Source: Hymenobacter translucens (GTDB taxonomy: Bacteria > Bacteroidota > Bacteroidia > Cytophagales > Hymenobacteraceae). Taken from it: a stretch of DNA of 64,000 nt. The notes under the pieces are model-generated. The model saw only the letters and a list, made by a program, of their open reading frames with translations, was not told where the DNA came from and did no database searches. The stretch covers positions 806,001 through 870,000 of the forward strand of contig NZ_JAJERB010000001.1 of the NCBI RefSeq assembly GCF_020685205.1. The letters run 5' to 3'. The position numbers and the translations under genes were made by a program. This document shows positions 16,843 to 24,274 of the stretch, one piece after another (the first letter of the stretch is position 1; every line of letters starts with the position of its first letter).

Positions 16843-16875
16843 CCGTTTAGCTTCCCGCCCGTTTCACTGAACTCG
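16843..16875 (+). repeat. Cassette-boundary repeat 4 (+)
   Basis: CCGTTTAGC, centre TTCCCGCCCGTTT, then CACTGAACTCG, starting 4 bp after the barstar stop. Confidence 0.75.
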
Positions 16876-16936
16876 CAAAAGCAGGAATGTATTTTGCCGC
16901 CTAAAATCTTCGCCAATCTGCTCGCCTTTCGTTGAG

Positions 16937-17425
16937 ATGCTGTATCGGTTGCCCCTGCTCTGTTTGCTTGTGACCATGACACTGCCCGGCTGTGTGGGCC
17001 TTAGCCTCGTTGTCGGCACCCGACAACGGCCATTGAATACCCCTCTGGGTCCGTCCCCAGGCGAGAAGGGAAAGGCTTCGGGCGGCGTCACCATGGCCGA
17101 TGCCTTGCGCCTATGGGGCGAGCCAAGCCGCAAAGAAGTGGAAGGAGGACAGCAGCGGTGGCGGTACCGGACCGATGAGTTAGCGTGGCGTGGGGCGCAG
17201 GTGTGGCTCATTGTTGCGGTTCCGCTATTGCTGCCCGTGGGTCACAAACACGTCACCTTAACGTTTGAAGGGGAACGTCTCCGCTCATACACCATCGACG
17301 ACGCCCGAGAACGGTTTTTTGGGTACTTCATCCAAAACTCTGGCCCAAAGGTGTGGCTCTTCAACGACGAAGGCACCCGGGGGGAGAATGACCCCAGTTG
17401 CCACGGATACTACGGGTGCTATTGA
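16937..17425 (+). CDS. Cassette gene, lipoprotein with BamE/SmpA-like segment
   Basis: 162 residues with a lipoprotein signal (LCLLVTMTLPGC, Cys 19). After a Gly/Pro linker the stretch VTMADALRLWGEPSRKEVEGGQQRW looks like the start of a BamE/SmpA-type domain (LxxLWGxP...W.Y), followed by a hydrophobic helix (VWLIVAVPLLLPV) and beta strands (HVTLTFEGERL). The C-terminus is Cys/Tyr/His-rich (CHGYYGCY). An envelope-anchored function is likely; the specific role is unknown. Repeat 5 begins two bases after the stop. Confidence 0.65.
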   Translation: MLYRLPLLCLLVTMTLPGCVGLSLVVGTRQRPLNTPLGPSPGEKGKASGGVTMADALRLWGEPSRKEVEGGQQRWRYRTDELAWRGAQVWLIVAVPLLLPVGHKHVTLTFEGERLRSYTIDDARERFFGYFIQNSGPKVWLFNDEGTRGENDPSCHGYYGCY

Positions 17426-17426
17426 A

Positions 17427-17458
17427 CGCTCGTTTGCGTGAACGACCGTTTTGCTGAA
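17427..17458 (+). repeat. Cassette-boundary repeat 5 (+)
   Basis: CGCTCGTTTGCG, centre TGAACGACCGTTTT, then GCTGAA. The right arm is truncated compared with the consensus. It lies between convergent genes. Confidence 0.8.
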
Positions 17459-17464
17459 AATGCG

Positions 17465-17797
17465 TCAATTCTGATCCCGTGTCGGGATAGACTTTGCACT
17501 GACGTAGATTTGGTGGTTATCCTCCCGATGACCAATAACGGTAGCCGTCACAACTTCGCCCACTTCCGGGTAACGCAGGCGGACGCGGGGGCCGGGTGGG
17601 GAACCCGCTGGCAAAAAGTCCGGTGCGTCGGCAAACCAGAGAATTTCTAGTAATGCGTGCACGTGCCCAAGCTGCAGGTTGAGGAATACTCCGAACGGGG
17701 CTTGATGCACAACAGTACCAGTCAAGCGACTGCCCACCGGATACCGTGCCTTAGCCGTGCGCCACATTTCTTGACTGAGGGGATCTTGGGGTGCCAT
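17465..17797 (-). CDS. Cassette gene, S1-like RNA-binding domain protein
   Basis: About 110 residues from ATG at 17797 (MAPQDPLSQEMW); a TTG two codons earlier is possible. One S1/OB-fold domain fills most of the protein: YPVGSRLTGTVVHQAPFGVF, HALLEI, then VGEVVTATVIGHREDNHQIY and VSAKS, the order seen in S1 domains. The likely ligand is RNA, though small S1-like proteins of unknown role are common. Its first codons and 5' flank reappear as a decayed fragment inside the long repeat at 28828-29063. Confidence 0.75.
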   Translation of the reverse strand: MAPQDPLSQEMWRTAKARYPVGSRLTGTVVHQAPFGVFLNLQLGHVHALLEILWFADAPDFLPAGSPPGPRVRLRYPEVGEVVTATVIGHREDNHQIYVSAKSIPTRDQN

Positions 17798-17808
17798 CCC
17801 CAAAGAAA

Positions 17809-17845
17809 CGTTCCTTTTACTGAATGGACCGTTTTGCTGAACCCG
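17809..17845 (+). repeat. Cassette-boundary repeat 6 (+)
   Basis: CGTTCCTTTTACTGAAT, GGACCGTTTT, then GCTGAACCCG. Centre and right arm are conserved; the left arm merges with sequence (GGGATC..GTGCCATCC..AAAGAAACG) that is shared with the long repeat near 28830-28862. Confidence 0.75.
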
Positions 17846-17883
17846 AATGAGGAGCGCGAACAGGAGCTACTTACATTCGCTCT

Positions 17884-18375
17884 ATGTGGTCTGACCTACG
17901 AGTTGAAATCGAGCAGGCTCGTCAAGCCCTACAGCTAGCCGAGCAAGACTTTGCCCCGTTATCCATTACTACGGACTGGCGGGAGTTGGAAGAGCGCGTT
18001 TACCAGACGTTTTGTGAGCTGTTCCACCCAACGGTGCGACCTCTGTGGCTATGGGAGCACTTCAAACCGGGTGCGTACGCCTTGGTATGTGAACAGAATC
18101 CACTTGCCTTTCTCACTTCGCTTATCGATCCGGGCGAAGTCGTGTGGTTGATGCTCAATGAGATGGTGAAGGGAAAGGACAAATTCTGGCTTTATCAGGG
18201 CACGCCCCACGCCATCTACCAGGTGTTGGCGGATTGTTACTCCCTGGATGAAGTCTATCTAATTTCGAAAAAATACGCGTGGTTGCTTTGTCTGAATCAT
18301 CATGACGTGGCCTTTGCCCTAGGCACGCCAATGAGTGAGAAGCTTATGGCTCACGGTGCGAAACCTATCTCCTAA
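17884..18375 (+). CDS. Cassette gene, unrecognised soluble protein
   Basis: 163 residues without signal or membrane helix. Aromatic-rich segments (RPLWLWEHFKPGAYALVCEQ; KFWLYQGTPHAIYQVLADCY; YAWLLCLNHHDVAFALGT) alternate with acidic helices, a composition seen in many small immunity proteins of polymorphic-toxin systems. I do not recognise the family, so this is only a resemblance. Bounded by repeat 6 and repeat 7, the latter 2 bp after the stop. Confidence 0.65.
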   Translation: MWSDLRVEIEQARQALQLAEQDFAPLSITTDWRELEERVYQTFCELFHPTVRPLWLWEHFKPGAYALVCEQNPLAFLTSLIDPGEVVWLMLNEMVKGKDKFWLYQGTPHAIYQVLADCYSLDEVYLISKKYAWLLCLNHHDVAFALGTPMSEKLMAHGAKPIS

Positions 18376-18376
18376 C

Positions 18377-18412
18377 CCTCGTTTAGATTTTCGACCGTTT
18401 AAGTGAACGAAG
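18377..18412 (+). repeat. Cassette-boundary repeat 7 (+)
   Basis: CCTCGTTTAGA, centre TTTTCGACCGTTTA, then AGTGAACGAAG. Close to consensus; lies between convergent genes. Confidence 0.85.
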
Positions 18413-18415
18413 CGA

Positions 18416-18763
18416 CTATCTAAGGTGCTTCACCTGCTGCTCGAACTGGCTGCTATAGCGAAGCACGTCCTCTGTGCAATGGAGATATTCGTCCGGGCTC
18501 ACTTGCAGGTCGATACCGAGCAGAAAAAGTAGAGCGTCCCTGAGCGCTGGCTCTGCTTGGGCAGGCACGAAGGCAAAAGCATCCTGGTCGACTAACTGCC
18601 AGCGTTGATTTGCCCACTGGGCTGCTTGCTCTTTCGTCCATTGCTCTTGGCCCAACAGGGTAAGAACCTGGAGTACTTCGTTAATGCTAAGCGCTTTAAG
18701 GGAAGGGGGTTGCTCGGATCCAGTCATATCGGCTAACAAGTGTGCTAATATCGCAGCTTGCAC
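18416..18763 (-). CDS. Cassette gene, unrecognised small helical protein
   Basis: 115 residues, possibly 103 if translation begins at the internal ATG at 18727 (MTGSEQPPSLKALSINEVLQ). All-helical and acidic, with Trp/Gln-rich turns (EQWTKEQAAQWANQRWQLVD). No signal, membrane helix or motif recognised. The stop is 3 bp from repeat 7 and the start region is close to repeat 8. Transcribed opposite to both neighbours while the repeats keep + polarity. Confidence 0.6.
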   Translation of the reverse strand: MQAAILAHLLADMTGSEQPPSLKALSINEVLQVLTLLGQEQWTKEQAAQWANQRWQLVDQDAFAFVPAQAEPALRDALLFLLGIDLQVSPDEYLHCTEDVLRYSSQFEQQVKHLR

Positions 18764-18778
18764 TGGTCCTGACTTCAG

Positions 18779-18812
18779 CTTGTTTCTTTATAGGACCCTT
18801 TGCGTGAACGAG
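18779..18812 (+). repeat. Cassette-boundary repeat 8 (+), degenerate
   Basis: CTTGTTTC, centre TTTATAGGACCCTTT, then GCGTGAACGAG. Arms and spacing agree with the consensus; the centre has CCCTTT for CCGTTT. It lies between divergent genes. Confidence 0.65.
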
Positions 18813-18820
18813 AGCACTTC

Positions 18821-19042
18821 ATGATGAGCCTACTTGCTTCCTTTCTTCTCTATGTAGGAGGCCCTATCCTCGTTTATCTGAGTTTGGGGTTACTAGGGTA
18901 TCGGTGGCGCAAAGCCCGGCAGTGGAGTACGTGGGGACTCGTGGCTGCTGGTGTTGCCTTCCTGCTCGGCTTAGTGCTGTTAAGTGCAGTCGCCTTGTTT
19001 CTATTCCTAGCATATCACCCAATGGACCCATCAAGTAGCTAA
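18821..19042 (+). CDS. Cassette gene, small two-helix membrane protein
   Basis: 73 residues from ATG 18821 (MMSLLASFLLYVGGPILVYL). Two transmembrane helices are separated by a basic loop (GYRWRKARQWSTW), and the tail is short and polar. An upstream TTG start would translate through repeat 8 and is rejected. No family recognised; small hydrophobic proteins of this layout are common in gene cassettes. Confidence 0.6.
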   Translation: MMSLLASFLLYVGGPILVYLSLGLLGYRWRKARQWSTWGLVAAGVAFLLGLVLLSAVALFLFLAYHPMDPSSS

Positions 19043-19060
19043 GTCCTGGTGGTGTTCATC

Positions 19061-19093
19061 CGCTCGTTTAGCTTTTCGACCGTTTGGGTGAAC
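19061..19093 (+). repeat. Cassette-boundary repeat 9 (+)
   Basis: CGCTCGTTTAGC, centre TTTTCGACCGTTT, then GGGTGAAC. Nearly identical to repeats 3 and 7 in the left two thirds. Confidence 0.85.
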
Positions 19094-19121
19094 TGGAATC
19101 AGACTAGCTTTTTGCCTGCTA

Positions 19122-19574
19122 TTAGTTGCTGTGCCTCTTTGCTTTTATTGTGAAGTTATTATGGGCATACAGATAAGATACCTCACATGGATGCTGTCCA
19201 ACCTCTTTTTCCATTTTATTAAGCCTGGCTACAACGCTGATCAATGAATGATCTGTATCAAATAACTCATCATTATAGTCACCTACTATATATACTTCGC
19301 ACCCCTTGTGCATTGCATAGCCCACTAACTTAAAGCGGCTTATCCTTGGGTATGCGTTTAAAATTCTCACTACAGAAGAGCCTCCAACGTTGTGTATGCC
19401 GATAGTAAGAATCCTAACCTTTGTAGAAGAACAGTTGGGGTCATTTTGAATGCTAGTCAGGAAATGATCAATGGCACCTCTCAACTTGTTGCTAATTTTT
19501 GATTCCTGTAAATCTTGTTTACAGCTGAATGTTATAGCCAACATCAGAAGCAAGGGGAGCAGAGTTCTTTTCAT
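19122..19574 (-). CDS. Cassette gene, AT-rich lipoprotein
   Basis: 150 residues with a lipoprotein signal (LLMLAITFSC, Cys 18). The mature part is mixed alpha/beta (VRILTIGIHNVGGSSVVRIL; CEVYIVGDYNDELF) with a few cysteines. No family recognised. Codon use is clearly AT-richer than the adjacent cassettes, pointing to a different donor. This kind of compositional jump from one interval to the next is expected if cassettes were captured separately. Bounded by repeat 9 and long repeat A. Confidence 0.65.
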   Translation of the reverse strand: MKRTLLPLLLMLAITFSCKQDLQESKISNKLRGAIDHFLTSIQNDPNCSSTKVRILTIGIHNVGGSSVVRILNAYPRISRFKLVGYAMHKGCEVYIVGDYNDELFDTDHSLISVVARLNKMEKEVGQHPCEVSYLYAHNNFTIKAKRHSN

Positions 19575-19595
19575 TTTCGAGATCTATCAGTCATA

Positions 19596-19823
19596 CCCTC
19601 CTTTCGCTGAACTGCTGCCTATAGGTACTTACTAGGCTACCAAAGGCCCTCTACGGTTCAGTTTGAGTTCAAAAAACTCGTTCACCAAATCAAAGTTCAC
19701 TAAACCCCATCGAGGATGAGTTTCGTGAACTCTTCAAACGCCAGAATCGGGCTGCCTAACCAGAGCTATTACTCTGCGCGCGGCTAAGCAGAATGAGCGT
19801 TTATTTACGGCAAGATCCTACTC
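19596..19823 (+). repeat. Long repeat A (+), inverted partner of B
   Basis: Starts with the short form CCCTCCTTTCGCTGAAC, then about 200 bp nearly identical to the reverse complement of 28828-29063. Shared landmarks are AAAGGCCCTCTACGGTTCAG (19645-19664), TTGAGTTCAAAAAACTCGTT, GATGAGTTTCGTGAACTCTT and AAGCAGAATGAGCGTTT. GTTCA occurs four times at 11-15 bp steps, and GAGTT/AACTC arms form small hairpins. Being longer than the other repeats, it may be a primary or accessory recombination site. Confidence 0.8.
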
Positions 19824-19840
19824 TTTTTAGCTGTGTGTCC

Positions 19841-20215
19841 ATGTCTGTTCAGGAGGAAGTTATGCTAGCTACCCTTGCTGCTGTATGCCTACTCATACTG
19901 ATGTATCTACTTGCTCGGAACCTGATGATCAAGGCCATCTTCTTCCGTCAATTGGACGCCATGCACCAGCAGCTGGAACAAAGACTGCCCCTGGAAACCA
20001 TCGACCTACACATCGATGCTATTTCCTGGCAAACGGTGCTGAACGAGGCCACCGAAACCGAGCGCAGCCGTATTGACCGCCGCTACTTAGGAGACCCCGT
20101 GTACCGAAACGTGGTGTGGGCTTACAACGATGTAACTGGCCGCAATAGCGTCGGCATGTTGATCACGCTCTTCATGCTAGTCTGCTTGATGTTCAGTCAT
20201 TTCCTATTTGCCTAG
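19841..20215 (+). CDS. Cassette gene, membrane-anchored small protein
   Basis: About 124 residues from ATG 19841 (MSVQEEVMLATLAAV). The ATG at 19862 is an alternative start because an AGGAGG lies 5 bp before it, unusual for this phylum. One N-terminal helix (TLAAVCLLILMYLLA), a soluble middle (QLEQRLPLETIDLHIDAISW; RRYLGDPVYRNVVWAYNDV) and one C-terminal helix (MLITLFMLVCLMFSHFLF). Family not recognised. First gene to the right of long repeat A. Confidence 0.6.
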   Translation: MSVQEEVMLATLAAVCLLILMYLLARNLMIKAIFFRQLDAMHQQLEQRLPLETIDLHIDAISWQTVLNEATETERSRIDRRYLGDPVYRNVVWAYNDVTGRNSVGMLITLFMLVCLMFSHFLFA

Positions 20216-20260
20216 TTAGGCAAACAGAAGTAGAGGCCCGGAAGCGTGCTGACCGTCCCC

Positions 20261-20294
20261 CGTTCAGCATTACGGTCATTCAGGCAAAGGAGGG
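20261..20294 (-). repeat. Cassette-boundary repeat 11 (-)
   Basis: On the minus strand: CCCTCCTTTGCC, TGAATGACCGTAAT, GCTGAACG. This is the first copy of opposite polarity, even though the genes on both sides point right. Confidence 0.75.
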
Positions 20295-20328
20295 TTAAGT
20301 TTGCGCAGAGGTCATCTCACTGTTATCT

Positions 20329-20889
20329 ATGGAGCCCAGTTCATTCTTTCGTGTGGAGTTGAATGATGAACAGGTAGCCGTAGAAGATGACGAACTGGCG
20401 GCCCTGCGCAAAGACATTCTGCTCTACTTCGACACTAATTTGGACGAGCCGGTCAGCATCTACATGCCCGCCGACCAGTTCACCCTGCCATACTGGAAGT
20501 ATCTCTCCCTGGGCTTTTCCCAGCAGTGGGCCGAGTCGGTTCACTACCAGCGGCTGGTTGAAGAGGGCTGCTTGGCCCTGCTCAATGGCATTGCCCTCGA
20601 CCTGCTGGATGAACCCATCGGTATCATCACCAAGCATTGGCGGCAGGAGCCCGTTGTGACCCTGTTGCAGTACGTGGAGCACTATCAGCCCTCGTCGGCC
20701 AAACTGGCTACGGCCCGGACCCACCTGATCCGCACCCTGAGCTTTATCCTAAACTTGACTGAAAGCGACCTCGATCCGATAGACCGGTGCTTGCGCACCG
20801 GAGACCATATACCGGGGGCTAAATGGATAACGGAAGAGATCATTCGGGCCTATTACCACTGGCGACTAACAATCAATAAGGGCCCGTAA
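20329..20889 (+). CDS. Cassette gene, unrecognised soluble protein
   Basis: 186 residues, acidic, no signal or membrane helix. Helical segments (LRKDILLYFDTNLDEPVSIY; GCLALLNGIALDLLDEPIGI; THLIRTLSFILNLTESDLD) without known motifs. It may be a cytoplasmic immunity-like or regulatory protein; no function can be assigned. A degenerate half repeat (minus-strand TTCTGCTGAACAGG, near 20899-20912) follows. Confidence 0.6.
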   Translation: MEPSSFFRVELNDEQVAVEDDELAALRKDILLYFDTNLDEPVSIYMPADQFTLPYWKYLSLGFSQQWAESVHYQRLVEEGCLALLNGIALDLLDEPIGIITKHWRQEPVVTLLQYVEHYQPSSAKLATARTHLIRTLSFILNLTESDLDPIDRCLRTGDHIPGAKWITEEIIRAYYHWRLTINKGP

Positions 20890-21381
20890 CCGCTGCTTCC
20901 TGTTCAGCAGAAGTTTACCTGGGTGGGTAGGTTCATAGGGAATAAGCGTTTACAAGCGCTTACCATGCGTTGGCGTAGTGCCGGAGTCAGAACCGCTGAT
21001 GCCTACTTCACTCGTTTGCTCCACCTAGAGTCGACTCCACTCCGCGGACAGGCCGGTTCGGGGGCGGTTCGGGGCTTTGATTTCCCAGAACAGGATTTAG
21101 GGGGCAGTGGGCAGGCGCCGCCGACGGGGTTGATTTCGCGGAAGAGTCGATTTACATAAGGTCAGTTATAGCGGCCGTATCGGAAAAGTGGAAGTTTTTA
21201 ACCAACTGCCAAAGCTGGTTGAATGTGGTACTTTCCTAAGGAAAGAGTTCTTATCGGGGCGAGTCAAGCGCACTCCTTAATGTACCCTGGGACTACTGCC
21301 GCCGGGGCAAGCGTTGGGCAGCCGACACATATCGCCTACCGACCACCCGGCTATGGTCTTACTAGCGCGCAGTGATTCTGA
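20890..21381. other. Gene-free junction between array and AT-rich island
   Basis: About 490 bp with no defensible gene. At the left is a degenerate half copy of the boundary repeat (minus polarity, about 20899-20912), then AAGCGCTTACCATGC (20954-20968), which matches one block of the long repeats with a single mismatch and so may be a decayed third long copy. A sharp composition change from GC-rich to AT-rich near 21380 marks the edge of the kinase/TPR pair. Confidence 0.5.
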
Positions 21382-22986
21382 CTATCCAAGGTTCAGCGGG
21401 CTCTGAGCTTTTAACTTTTTAAGTGTTCTTTCTATTGCAGCTTTAATTATAAGTGAATCGGTCGTGCGCGATATATCCTCCAGCTTTGTTAAGTAGTTGT
21501 TTTTGTCGGCCATATCAGCCAAAAATATTTCTCGGGTTAAATTGATGAAAGCAATATTAGCAATTTCGGGTTGCTTAAGGTCTTCTGCTAGTTTGATTGC
21601 ATGCTGATACAGGGCTACACCTCTTTCTGTATAGCCAAGTCGAAAGTTTACCAAGCCAATTGTAGCAGAATAGTTAACTCGTTGCTCATTAGACAGCGAT
21701 TTTATGTCTTTTTTTGAAAATGCAGTAAGATACTTATCGAGCCCCTTAGTATTAGTGTTATTGGCCATTATTTTAAGATAAACCATGTTGTTGATCAAGC
21801 CAGGGTCTTCTGGGTGTATCCTTAACCCTGCCTTGCAAAACTCAATAGCTTCATCATACATATCAAAAATTAGGTCTAATAAAAAAATACAAAAATAGAC
21901 TGATTGTTTGTTGTAAGGCGTTTCAAAAAACCATTTTACGCCATTTATCATAGCCTCTTCCCATAAACCTTTTTCAAGTGCATCTAGCGCGTTCGCTTCA
22001 AATGGATGAACAAGGTGATTATACCGCAAAGGGTTAAATTGGAATTGGTTGTCTCTTTGTGATATCCACTCGATTTGAGCAAGTGTGTTGTCATTAGGTC
22101 TTTTTAAAGCAATATTGAAGAAGTCCCTAGCCTTCTTTATTCCTCCGCTTCCATATTCTTCAGTGCCGATAGAGCTGGCTAACTCAGTCAAGCTATGCGG
22201 GGCTATGTTTTTATCGGTTATTAACAAAAGCCCTTGCTTGATTAACGGAGAGTATCTATTAATCATGCGGGACGCTGCGATATGTGCAGATACTAACCAA
22301 GGGTCAGATTTAGTTCGAGCACTTTTTCTAAGATGATAGATGGCTTGTTCACCATCATTAACATTTACAAATAGACTAGTCGACGCACGCAGGACAAATT
22401 TATTGTCTGGAGCTAGACTAAGTGCTATTTTCATGGCTCTAATCGCCTTGCTGTTTTGACCTTGTATCAAATACAATCGTGATAAGTCAATCCATATGAT
22501 TGGATTTGAGAGTTGAGACAATGATGCCTTTTTTAGGTGGTGTACACTTTGATGGATAGTGCCAGAATTTATTCGCTTCCATACATCCTTGATATTATCG
22601 ACTTGTATATCTTCTAGAAGTAGATCGAAATTTTCATTCAAATTTTGGCCATGACTTGTTTCAGATTTATTGTCAATCTCGGTAGCCCTTGTTAGGAGCT
22701 TTAATACGAGGGTTTGTTGCTTGCCAAACAAGCTATTGTCTAGTAATGTCTTCGCTTCGTCTAATTCTGAAAAGTTGAAATTCCTTGTTGTTAAGGCAGC
22801 ATTTACTATTTCACTGGCTGTAATAGCATTTTTATTGTCCTTCCATTCCGAGACTATATCTGTTATATCAGGCAGGGAATGAGATTTATTAGAAGTGCTT
22901 TCTAATTCACGTAATTTAAGAGCATCAGAGAACCGTCTCCAAACTGGTACAAGAAAGCGTTGGTTGTATTGAAAAGGGAGTCCCAT
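21382..22986 (-). CDS. TPR-like repeat protein partnered with a protein kinase
   Basis: 534 residues, helical throughout, with tetratricopeptide-type repeats from about residue 165 on (NPIIWIDLSRLYLIQGQNSK; AIRAMKIALSLAPDN; EAIEFCKAGLRIHPEDPG; GLVNFRLGYTERGVALYQHA). No signal peptide, so cytoplasmic. It begins four bases after the kinase stop and is surely cotranscribed with it. Base composition is much more AT-rich than the flanks. The TPR protein probably scaffolds or supplies the target of the kinase; a stress- or phage-response pair is a reasonable guess but unproven. Confidence 0.75.
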   Translation of the reverse strand: MGLPFQYNQRFLVPVWRRFSDALKLRELESTSNKSHSLPDITDIVSEWKDNKNAITASEIVNAALTTRNFNFSELDEAKTLLDNSLFGKQQTLVLKLLTRATEIDNKSETSHGQNLNENFDLLLEDIQVDNIKDVWKRINSGTIHQSVHHLKKASLSQLSNPIIWIDLSRLYLIQGQNSKAIRAMKIALSLAPDNKFVLRASTSLFVNVNDGEQAIYHLRKSARTKSDPWLVSAHIAASRMINRYSPLIKQGLLLITDKNIAPHSLTELASSIGTEEYGSGGIKKARDFFNIALKRPNDNTLAQIEWISQRDNQFQFNPLRYNHLVHPFEANALDALEKGLWEEAMINGVKWFFETPYNKQSVYFCIFLLDLIFDMYDEAIEFCKAGLRIHPEDPGLINNMVYLKIMANNTNTKGLDKYLTAFSKKDIKSLSNEQRVNYSATIGLVNFRLGYTERGVALYQHAIKLAEDLKQPEIANIAFINLTREIFLADMADKNNYLTKLEDISRTTDSLIIKAAIERTLKKLKAQSPLNLG

Positions 22987-22990
22987 GTCT

Positions 22991-24100
22991 TTATTTTGTG
23001 AATGAGCGGGATGATTTCATTGATTCGTACACGGCAATGCTCTCCGCCTTTCTAGTCAAAAGATCGAGCTTTGAGATAATCGCCTCGAAGGGGAAATATA
23101 GGGCATGGTTGCTTTTAGTCGGAAGGCCCCTTTTGGTAGGGTCAGCGTTAGTACAGTGTTTAATTAGTACAAGTAATTCTATTAGTGCGGCGTTTTTTTC
23201 AAAGTAGGGTCTTAATTGTTCAAATGCTTTAAAATAAGCATCTGTAATGTATGGCTTTGCTTCTTCATAACTACCACGCCAATTGTAATAATGAATTGAT
23301 GGATCAAGCTCGGTAAATATTGCAGATGTCAGTGTAATGGTTGTGAAGTAGAAGCAAGCTAGGCTGCCAAACATATATAAGTCAACCTGTTGCATTTTTT
23401 TATTCCAATTCGGCTCATGAAAGCCGTAAAAAATTTCAGGCGGCGCATAGGTCGAGTCACCGGCAAAACCACCCATGCCGTTGTCATGTGGAGCAGCGAT
23501 GTCTTGACATAAGGAACGACCAAGATCACCAACTTTTGATGTTTCACCATCTCTAAAAATCAATACGTTGGATGGCTTTAAGTCCTGGTGGCTGATCTTT
23601 ACGCTATGTAATTGCTGCAGACCAAGTGCTATATTATGAAGTGACCTGAGCTTCCAACTTATATCAATATTATCAGCAAGATCAATAAGCCTTGATCGCA
23701 GGTCTCCATCTGCTATTTCGAATATCATATAGGGCACCTGTGGAATAATATATCCCGATAATACCTCCTCTCCTTCGTCAATAATAGTTGCCACCTTGTT
23801 TAAGTTGCGATCTTTGCACCTTTCCAACAAAGCCTTTTCATACTGGTACGCGTTAGTTTGCTCTTGGATAATTTCTGTTATATTTTTTCCCGAACCATTG
23901 TGCATTGCAAAAAATGCGGCAAAATTTAGGGCCTTTAAAAATGATTTCTTTCCAGTTTGGATATTTTCCACCTGATAACAAACACTAAAAAAACCACCTG
24001 TACCGTGTGGTTTTTTGTCAACACGTTTATTAACAAACCAAGTACCCTTTAATGTTTTGCCTTCGAGCCCAAAGGCTGCGTTTTGGTTGTCGTTAAGCAT
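22991..24100 (-). CDS. Serine/threonine protein kinase (Hanks type)
   Basis: 369 residues from ATG 24100 (MLNDNQNAAFGLEGKTLKGT). Kinase landmarks: Gly loop GTGGFFSV (33-40), ATP-binding K56 in FLKAL, catalytic loop HQDLKPSN (171-178; the usual Arg of HRD is Gln), metal-binding DLG (192-194, usually DFG), activation-segment YAPPE, and DLYMFG. All essential Asp and Lys residues are present, so activity is likely. The HQD form lacks the Arg that couples to activation-loop phosphorylation, which suggests regulation by another route. No membrane segment. Confidence 0.85.
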   Translation of the reverse strand: MLNDNQNAAFGLEGKTLKGTWFVNKRVDKKPHGTGGFFSVCYQVENIQTGKKSFLKALNFAAFFAMHNGSGKNITEIIQEQTNAYQYEKALLERCKDRNLNKVATIIDEGEEVLSGYIIPQVPYMIFEIADGDLRSRLIDLADNIDISWKLRSLHNIALGLQQLHSVKISHQDLKPSNVLIFRDGETSKVGDLGRSLCQDIAAPHDNGMGGFAGDSTYAPPEIFYGFHEPNWNKKMQQVDLYMFGSLACFYFTTITLTSAIFTELDPSIHYYNWRGSYEEAKPYITDAYFKAFEQLRPYFEKNAALIELLVLIKHCTNADPTKRGLPTKSNHALYFPFEAIISKLDLLTRKAESIAVYESMKSSRSFTK

Positions 24101-24274
24101 AAAGTGAAGTCTGATGAAATGTGTGACAAGAAAAAAGCACAATCCGATAGCAGATTATAAAAGGTGCAGAAGATCATCTCAAGGAACAACCTTGAGTTAA
24201 GATAAACTCGTATTTTCACTCATAACTTTAATTCTTAACTAGTTAGATAATTTGTATAAGTTAGAGATTAGTGC

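Noticed and set aside
18227..18238. TTGGCGGATTG-like string at 18.2 kb
   Set aside because: Matches half of the LytTR-type box but lies inside a cassette gene, without the second GCGGA or a promoter.
20923..21159. 78-codon ORF at the island junction
   Set aside because: Overlaps a decayed piece of the long repeat; composition does not look coding.
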